Shown here: positions 6,946 to 15,246 of the stretch, piece after piece
Position numbering within the stretch: position 1 is the stretch's first letter
How the letters are laid out: every line of letters starts with the position of its first letter
DNA from: an uncultured Myxococcales bacterium
GTDB lineage: Bacteria > Myxococcota_A > Polyangia > Polyangiales > Polyangiaceae
Reading direction: 5' to 3'
Length of the DNA stretch: 15,246 nucleotides
Assembly (NCBI GenBank): GCA_937998045.1
Contig: CALKVG010000309.1
Span: forward strand, 1 to 15,246
Program-made: the position numbers and the translations under genes
Notes under the pieces: generated by a model
Database searches by the model: none
The model's input: only the letters and a program-made list of their open reading frames with translations
What the model was told of the DNA's origin: nothing

Positions 6946-7917
6946 ATGGTGCGCCACGCATCGGACTGGCGAACGCTTCTCTGGGCGCTGGTCTACTTTC
7001 CGGCCGTGGGCCTTGCGCCCTACGTCGAGCCGCGCGTCATCCCGTGGCTCCTGCCGCTGAGCCTGTATTTCGGCTTCTGCGCCGGCGTCTTCAGCCACAA
7101 CCATAACCATTCGCCGGTCTTCAAGAACCGGCGGCTGAACGCCTTTTACTCGGCCTGGTTGAGCATCTTTTACGGGCTCCCCACCTTCATGTGGATCCCG
7201 ACGCACAACCTGAACCACCACAAGTTCGTCAACAAGGCCGGGGACGCGACGATCACCTGGCGGTACTCGAAGAGGAACACGTGGCTCATCGCGAGCACGT
7301 ACTACTTCGTCTCCGCGTTCTGGCAGAAGCCGGTCATCGACGAGTACATTCGCAAAGCGCGCGCGAACAATCGGTCGCTCTACCGCCAGATCCTGACGCA
7401 GTACTTCGTCCTCGGCGGGACGCACGCCGCGCTCCTCGGGCTCGCCGTGGCGCTGCATCACGACGTCTGGTGGCGCGGGCCGCTCGTCTACGTCTTCGGG
7501 TTCGCCATCCCGGCGTTCTTCGCGAACTGGTCGATGATCTTCATCAACTACATCCAGCACGTTCATACCGACCCGTGGTCGGAGCACAACCATTCGCGAA
7601 ACTTCGTGTCGCCGCTCGGCAACTTCCTCGTCTTCAACAACGGCTACCACGCCGCACACCACGAGAGCGCCGGCCTGCACTGGAGCAAGCTTCCGGAAGC
7701 GCACGCGAAGATCGCGCACCTCATCGATCCCGAGCTGAACCAGCAGAGCATCTTCGGCTTCTGCATCAAGGCGTACTTGCTCGGCATCTTCAGCGATCGC
7801 TTTCGCACGCACCAGGTCGGACGCGCCCCGTACGATCCGCCGGACGGCGGCAAGGTCGAGCTCCAGACCGCAGCGGTGTCGGCGGTCGAGGTGGGTGTGA
7901 ACGCGTCGATGGCTTAA
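6946..7917 (+). CDS. Membrane fatty acid desaturase family protein
   Basis: This is a predicted di-iron integral-membrane desaturase or hydroxylase (fatty acid desaturase family) of 323 residues. The histidine boxes are HNHNH at 51-55, HNLNHH at 87-92 and HAAHH at 235-239. Additional histidines in QHVHTD (205-207) and EHNH fit the iron-ligand set. Hydrophobic spans lie near 11-27, 33-50, 67-83, about 170-185 and 188-205. ATG 6946 is chosen because GACGAGG lies five bases upstream; an open frame from 6841 would add 35 Arg-rich residues that look non-coding. The family inserts double bonds (or related oxidations) into acyl chains using oxygen and an electron donor; the exact substrate cannot be told from sequence. 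It stands 70 bp before the PilZ gene on the same strand. Confidence 0.88.
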   Translation: MVRHASDWRTLLWALVYFPAVGLAPYVEPRVIPWLLPLSLYFGFCAGVFSHNHNHSPVFKNRRLNAFYSAWLSIFYGLPTFMWIPTHNLNHHKFVNKAGDATITWRYSKRNTWLIASTYYFVSAFWQKPVIDEYIRKARANNRSLYRQILTQYFVLGGTHAALLGLAVALHHDVWWRGPLVYVFGFAIPAFFANWSMIFINYIQHVHTDPWSEHNHSRNFVSPLGNFLVFNNGYHAAHHESAGLHWSKLPEAHAKIAHLIDPELNQQSIFGFCIKAYLLGIFSDRFRTHQVGRAPYDPPDGGKVELQTAAVSAVEVGVNASMA

Positions 7918-7918
7918 G

Positions 7919-7985
7919 CCTTACCCCCCCACGGCCGTTCCCCGAAGATGAGGTGTGAGCGGTAGTCTGCATGGGGGGGGTGAGG
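7919..7985 (+). promoter_or_regulatory. C-tract/G-tract hairpin covering the PilZ ribosome binding site
   Basis: CCTTACCCCCCC (7919-7930) can pair along its full length with GGGGGGGTGAGG (7974-7985) in RNA, with one G-U pair, enclosing a 43-base loop. The 5' arm starts one base after the desaturase stop. The 3' arm includes the GAGG that precedes the PilZ ATG at 7988. It could be a terminator-like structure for the desaturase or a translation-blocking stem for the PilZ gene; no U-tract follows. Function is inferred. Confidence 0.5.
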
Positions 7986-7987
7986 GT

Positions 7988-9169
7988 ATGCCCGTGGCGC
8001 AGCCAGAACGCGCAACCGAAGGGTCGTCGGGACGAATGCGGGCGACCGGAAGGAAGCTGTTCCTCGTCGGGGCTTTCCGCGACGACGCGCTTGCACGCGT
8101 GAGCGAAGAGATGCTGCCGCTCGGCGTCGCGACCGCGATCGTGCGCCGTTGCGAAGAGGCTCCGGAGGCGCTCGCGTCGGCGGAGCCGCTGGCCATCGTC
8201 GTTCAGATGGACGCTCCCGGTGCCGAAGGGACCTACGGGTACCTGCGCGGCCAGGCGCGCTTCGCCCAGGTGCCGCTCTTCGGGATACCCGGCGAGCGCA
8301 ACGACCTCGCGTTCACGGAGCTCTTCTCGTGGGGGGGAGACGACCTCGTCAGCCTGTCGTCTCCGCAGTCCCTGACGCGCCGGCTGCGGCCGCTGGCGGC
8401 GCGTCCGCCGACGACCGCTTCCGGCGAATGGAGCGCGGCGCAGGGGGCCGCGATCGTCGCGAGCGGCGACCCGCGATGGCGCAGCGTCATGGGCCGCGCG
8501 CTTCATAACGGCGGCTTCATCGTGCGCTTCGTCGTGAGCGCGGATGATCTCGAGCGCGAAAGCGCTGCGGAGGGTGTGCGCCTCGTGGTCGCGGTCGACG
8601 ACCTCGAGCCGGCTGCGGCGCTCGCGAGGGCGCGCGAGCGCGGTTCGAACGCGGCGTGGGTCGTCGTCGTCCCGCCGAAGAAGATGGCGGCGATGCACGC
8701 GGCGACCGCGCCGTTCCCGCGGGTGTCGGTGGCCGATGGGTTCGCGCCGCCGGAGAACGTCCTCTTTCTCTCGAACGAGCTCCTGAACCAGCGCGGCGTC
8801 GACAAGCGCGCAAGCGCCCGCCTCCTTTACGGCACGACGGTGGCCTTCCGCGTCGCCGGCCGCGACGAGGACGAGATCGGCTTCTCGTACAACATCAGCG
8901 CGGGCGGCGTGTACGTTCGCACCCTCGCGCCGCTCGAGGCGGGGCAGGACGTCTGGCTGGAGATGTGGCCTCCGCGGTCGGAACGACGCGTCAGGCTCGC
9001 GGGGAAGGTCGCATGGAGGCGCGCGTACGGGCCGCAGGAGCGCGCGACGGTTCCGGCAGGGTTCGGCGTGCAGATCACCGACGGCCTCGCCGGGGACTTC
9101 GACCGCTGGCGCGCGGGGTACGACGCGTTCGCCCAGAGCATGCTCGGCGCGCGAGCGGCCGCGAAATAG
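7988..9169 (+). CDS. PilZ-domain protein with two degenerate receiver-like modules
   Basis: 393 residues. Residues about 22-137 and 152-264 each read as an alternating beta/alpha module like a response-regulator receiver (LFLVGAF at the first strand, IVVQMDAP at the third; then AAIVASGDP and LVVAVDDLEP). The usual acidic pocket and the conserved Lys are not clear, so these are probably pseudo-receivers. Residues about 272-385 are a PilZ domain with the cyclic-di-GMP signature intact: RASAR at 274-278 (RxxxR) and NISAGG at 302-307 ([D/N]xSxxG). Further PilZ-like strands follow (VYVRTLAPLEAGQDVWLEMW, VRLAGKVAWRR and GFGVQI). The protein is expected to be a cytoplasmic c-di-GMP sensor. ATG 7988 with an upstream G-rich/GAGG site is preferred over the in-frame GTG at 7955, whose leader is Gly-rich. 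Confidence 0.85.
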   Translation: MPVAQPERATEGSSGRMRATGRKLFLVGAFRDDALARVSEEMLPLGVATAIVRRCEEAPEALASAEPLAIVVQMDAPGAEGTYGYLRGQARFAQVPLFGIPGERNDLAFTELFSWGGDDLVSLSSPQSLTRRLRPLAARPPTTASGEWSAAQGAAIVASGDPRWRSVMGRALHNGGFIVRFVVSADDLERESAAEGVRLVVAVDDLEPAAALARARERGSNAAWVVVVPPKKMAAMHAATAPFPRVSVADGFAPPENVLFLSNELLNQRGVDKRASARLLYGTTVAFRVAGRDEDEIGFSYNISAGGVYVRTLAPLEAGQDVWLEMWPPRSERRVRLAGKVAWRRAYGPQERATVPAGFGVQITDGLAGDFDRWRAGYDAFAQSMLGARAAAK

Positions 9170-9198
9170 GGCGCCGCTTCGCGTAGGGAGCCGCTTGG

Positions 9199-10578
9199 TT
9201 AAACGCGCGCCACGATGCCGCGTGACACGCGCGCGAACCGGACGGAGAGCGCCACGGCGACGACGACGAGGCCCGCGGTCAGTCCCCACCAGAGGCCTTG
9301 CGCACCGCCGTGCAGCGCGAACGCGAGGACGAGCGACAGGGGCAGCCCGACCAGCCAGTGGGCGACCACGTTCGCGACGAACGGGAAGCGCACGTCTCCC
9401 GCGCCGCGCAGCGCCCCGGCCGCGACCGACTGCACGCCGTCGAAGAGCTGGAACACTGCGGCGATTCGTAGCAGCCGCACGCCTATCGCGGCGACGTGCT
9501 CGTCGCGAGTGAACAAATTCACGATCGCCTCCGGCGCCCCGGTGAACGCCGCGACGCCGAGGCTCATCGCCGCGGCCCCGAGCAAGATGCCGAGCATCCC
9601 CGCCCGGCGCGGCGACACTCCCGCGCCGACGGCGTAGCCGACGCGAACGGCGGTGGCGCCGCTGACGCCCAGCGCCGCCATGAAGGTGAAGCTGATCATC
9701 CCGATGGCGATCTGGTGCGCGGCCGCGACCACCGCCCCGAGCGAACCGGCGAGCGCCGACGAGAGCGAGAAGACGCCCACCTCAGCGAGCATCTGAAGTC
9801 CCACGGGGACGCCGACGCGATAGACCGTCGCGACCGTAACGGGAGAACCGGCGGCGGCGCGGTCGCGATGCCGAACCGCCGCGATCGCGACGAAGGCGAG
9901 CATGAAGAAGCTGGCGATGCTGAACGCGAGCCCCGCGCCGAGCGCACCGAGCCGGGGCAACCCGACCGCGGACAGCCCGACGACCGCGAGGGCGTCGTCG
10001 CCGCGGACGAGCAGGTTGCAGACGACGACGTTGACGACGTTCGCGCCGAGGCTGGCGGCGAGCGCCGGGCCCGTGCGGCCGTGGGCCTGAAGGAGAGTCT
10101 TGGCCGCCTGGAACGCGACCATCGCCGCGAGACCTGGTGTCTGTCCGGCGATGTAAAGGCGAACCCGGTCGACGACGGCGGCCTCGACGCCCATCGCGGG
10201 CAGAGCCAGCGTCGCGGCGAACGACGCGAGGATCGAGGGCGCCCAGAGGAGGAGGCTCGCCCGGAGCGTCGCGAGGTATCCGCGCCAGGCGCGCGCAGCC
10301 TCGCCCGCGCCGACGGCCTGCGACGCGATCGGCTCGAGGCCCGTCGCGACGCCGAAAGGGACCATGATCGGCGCGAAGGCGAGGGCGCGACCGATGCCGG
10401 CTCCGGCCAGATCCTGCACCGACACGCGCCCGACCACCGCTGTGTCGACGAGCGACATCGCGACGAAGCCGAGCTGCGTCAGGCTGATCGGCGCCGAAAG
10501 GCCAATCAGCGCGCGAAGCTCCGCGAGCGTCGAACTGCCGTCTCGGGCGGCCCGCGCCCCGGCGGCCTGCATCTCCAC
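9199..10578 (-). CDS. MATE family efflux transporter (NorM-like)
   Basis: 459 residues of multi-span membrane protein with the two-fold, six-plus-six helix layout of the MATE family. The first half opens with LSAPISLTQLGFVAMSLVDT, includes the family's GLEPIASQAVGAG, and contains QAHGRTGPAL. The second half starts about residue 250 with YRVGVPVGLQMLAEVGVFSL and contains AAHQIAIGMISFTFM, GVSGATAVRVGYAVGAG and the late FDGVQSVAAGALRGAGD. Such proteins export cationic drugs or metabolites using a sodium or proton gradient; the substrate cannot be assigned. The start is GTG 10578 or ATG 10572, neither with a well-spaced ribosome binding site. It begins only nine bases after the thiolase stop on the same strand, so it is probably the last gene of the fadN-fadA operon. 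Confidence 0.92.
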   Translation of the reverse strand: MEMQAAGARAARDGSSTLAELRALIGLSAPISLTQLGFVAMSLVDTAVVGRVSVQDLAGAGIGRALAFAPIMVPFGVATGLEPIASQAVGAGEAARAWRGYLATLRASLLLWAPSILASFAATLALPAMGVEAAVVDRVRLYIAGQTPGLAAMVAFQAAKTLLQAHGRTGPALAASLGANVVNVVVCNLLVRGDDALAVVGLSAVGLPRLGALGAGLAFSIASFFMLAFVAIAAVRHRDRAAAGSPVTVATVYRVGVPVGLQMLAEVGVFSLSSALAGSLGAVVAAAHQIAIGMISFTFMAALGVSGATAVRVGYAVGAGVSPRRAGMLGILLGAAAMSLGVAAFTGAPEAIVNLFTRDEHVAAIGVRLLRIAAVFQLFDGVQSVAAGALRGAGDVRFPFVANVVAHWLVGLPLSLVLAFALHGGAQGLWWGLTAGLVVVAVALSVRFARVSRGIVARV

Positions 10579-10587
10579 GTGGCGAGT

Positions 10588-11757
<1,170 letters not shown>

Positions 11758-11810
11758 GGGGACTCCACCTCTCTAAGGAGTGCGCTTTAGCCCGGCAAGG
11801 GAGGCCGAGG

Positions 11811-14264
<2,454 letters not shown>

Positions 14265-14327
14265 GTGCCCTTTCGCTCCTTGTGGAGACGGAGCGTAGGG
14301 CCGGCTGCGCATGCATGCCAGGGGTGC

Positions 14328-14357
14328 CTCGGCCGCCGACCCGGCGGCGACGCCGAG
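14328..14357 (-). terminator. Possible hairpin terminator after the truncated gene
   Basis: CTCGGCCGCC (14328-14337) pairs with GGCGG (14343-14347) and CCGAG (14353-14357), with a five-base bulge (14348-14352). It lies ten bases past the minus-strand stop at 14368 and before fadN. It has no U-tract, so it may be a weak or factor-assisted terminator, or only chance structure in GC-rich DNA. Confidence 0.35.
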
Positions 14358-14367
14358 CGGATCCGTC

Positions 14368-15204
14368 TTATTGCGGAACGGGCGGTGGCTGCGGGACGTT
14401 CACGGTCACCTTCGTCGTGACGCCGGCGCCCGACCAGCCGTTATTGTTCGGGAACGTGAACGTGGCAAGCTGCGTCCCTGCGCCGCTCATCGGATCGATC
14501 AAGATGAGCGTCGGCGGTGACGACGACGTATGGCGCGTGAAGCCGAAGACGCTGCCCTGCCATGCGCCCAGGCCGAAGACGTCGGCGTAGCCGGTGCCGC
14601 CGCCCGCGCCGGCGCTCGAGCCGCCGTAGATCCCCGCGAGGAGCGAGGTGGCGGCGTGCTTGTTCGTGTACGCGTTCTTGAGGGCCGCCATGTCGACGCC
14701 CGCGAGGTAGTCCTTGCCGCAGCTGCTGCTCCCGCCCGACGGACACGAGCGGATCGTCGCCAGGCCCGTCGGGTTGCCGCTCGCGTCCTCGTAGAAGACG
14801 AGGTCGCCCGAGAGCGCGAAGACGTTGCCCGACTTCGCCGGGTCGTTCCCGAAGTGGCCGAGGTCGATCGTCGCGCCGGACGCCGTGTCGATGGCCCACA
14901 GTTCGCCGTTGCCGTCGCCGCCGATGAGCGTCTCGTTCGCCGGATCGAGCGCGCCGGCGGGTGCAAACGCGAGCGCGTAGAAGCGGTCGCTCGTCTGCAG
15001 CGCGGCGAGGCGCGTGAGGCTCACCGTGCCGGGGAGCGACGACGGAAGCGCCGCGCGGTACACGACCGACTCGGTGTTCACGAAGACGTCGCCGTTCGCG
15101 TTCACCGCGAGGTCGGTGACCGCCTTGTCGGTGGACGTCCCCCCGGTGCCGGCGAAGGTGCCGATCGTCGTGGTCGCCTTCGTCTGCGGATCCATCGAGT
15201 AGAG
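14368..15204 (-). CDS. Secreted-type beta-propeller-like protein, 5'-truncated by the library end
   Basis: The last 278 codons of a larger gene. The frame enters from the adapter, so the true N-terminus, and any signal peptide, are missing. The product is rich in Gly, Ser, Thr and Asp with repeated propeller-like strands (DLAVNANGDVFVNTESVVYR, FYALAFAPAGALDPANETLI, GNGELWAIDTASGATIDLGH and FGLGAWQGSVFGFTRH). This resembles NHL/YncE-type repeats in which an Asn/Asp-Gly turn precedes each strand. A CPSGGSSSCGKDYLAGVDM segment holds two cysteines, suggesting an extracytoplasmic location. It ends in a Pro-rich tail (VPQPPPVPQ). I cannot name a family or a substrate. It lies about 100 bp upstream of fadN on the same strand, possibly as a separate unit given the hairpin at 14328-14357. 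Confidence 0.75.
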   Translation of the reverse strand, partial: LYSMDPQTKATTTIGTFAGTGGTSTDKAVTDLAVNANGDVFVNTESVVYRAALPSSLPGTVSLTRLAALQTSDRFYALAFAPAGALDPANETLIGGDGNGELWAIDTASGATIDLGHFGNDPAKSGNVFALSGDLVFYEDASGNPTGLATIRSCPSGGSSSCGKDYLAGVDMAALKNAYTNKHAATSLLAGIYGGSSAGAGGGTGYADVFGLGAWQGSVFGFTRHTSSSPPTLILIDPMSGAGTQLATFTFPNNNGWSGAGVTTKVTVNVPQPPPVPQ

Positions 15205-15246
15205 CTGTCTCTTATACACATCTGACGCTGCCGACGATCTTACGCG
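15205..15246 (-). other. Illumina Nextera i5 (P5-side) adapter, non-biological
   Basis: CTGTCTCTTATACACATCT at 15205-15223 is the reverse complement of the Tn5 mosaic end, followed at 15224-15237 by the read-1 adapter complement. TCTTACGC at 15238-15245 is the reverse complement of the S517 i5 index, and the final G begins the P5 segment. Genomic sequence ends at 15204. Confidence 0.98.

Noticed and set aside
14309..14318. GCATGCATGC palindrome upstream of fadN as a fatty-acid regulator operator
   Set aside because: It is a simple 10-bp palindrome with no resemblance to a fatty-acid regulator site I know; chance is sufficient.

Overview
This window is a high-GC bacterial fragment that is bounded on both sides by Illumina Nextera library adapter (1-60 and 15205-15246). 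The biological sequence is therefore 61-15204, and both terminal genes are cut by the library fragment ends rather than by biology. Several features suggest a Gram-negative delta-proteobacterial lineage, most likely Myxococcota (Polyangia-like). These are very high GC at third codon positions, many GTG starts, lipoproteins with Asp/Ala/Pro-rich linkers after the lipidated cysteine, a PilZ protein with degenerate receiver-like modules, and a FadN-type beta-oxidation fusion. This placement is inference from style and gene content; no rRNA or marker gene is present.

Layout: (i) 61-734 (-) is a 3'-truncated YihY/BrkB membrane protein, divergent by 28 bp from a DUF3105 lipoprotein (763-1359), which is followed by a protein-L-isoaspartate methyltransferase-like gene (1441-2220). 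(ii) 2231-3604 (-) is a PQQ/sorbosone-dehydrogenase-like beta-propeller lipoprotein. It diverges from a two-gene putrescine module (3741-5644): agmatine deiminase (aguA) overlapping N-carbamoylputrescine amidase (aguB) by ATGA. (iii) 5648-6583 (-) is an unrecognised single-span Pro/Ala-rich protein, followed by a 362-bp non-coding gap. (iv) 6946-7917 (+) is a fatty acid desaturase and 7988-9169 (+) a c-di-GMP-type PilZ protein. A C-tract/G-tract hairpin between them covers the PilZ ribosome binding site. (v) 14264-9199 (-) is a probable operon: FadN-type 3-hydroxyacyl-CoA dehydrogenase/enoyl-CoA hydratase fusion, then thiolase (fadA), then a MATE transporter. (vi) 15204-14368 (-) is a 5'-truncated secreted-type repeat protein.

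Functionally, aguA and aguB together convert agmatine to putrescine. FadN and FadA supply three of the four beta-oxidation activities, and the desaturase adds a further lipid function. The most unusual non-genic signal is a pair of adjacent, near-perfect GC-rich palindromes at 13090-13146 inside fadN. They are translated in frame as a Gly/Pro/Ala-rich insertion at a domain junction and resemble the behaviour of palindromic elements that insert into coding sequence. I saw no CRISPR array, tRNA, rRNA, transposase or defence system.
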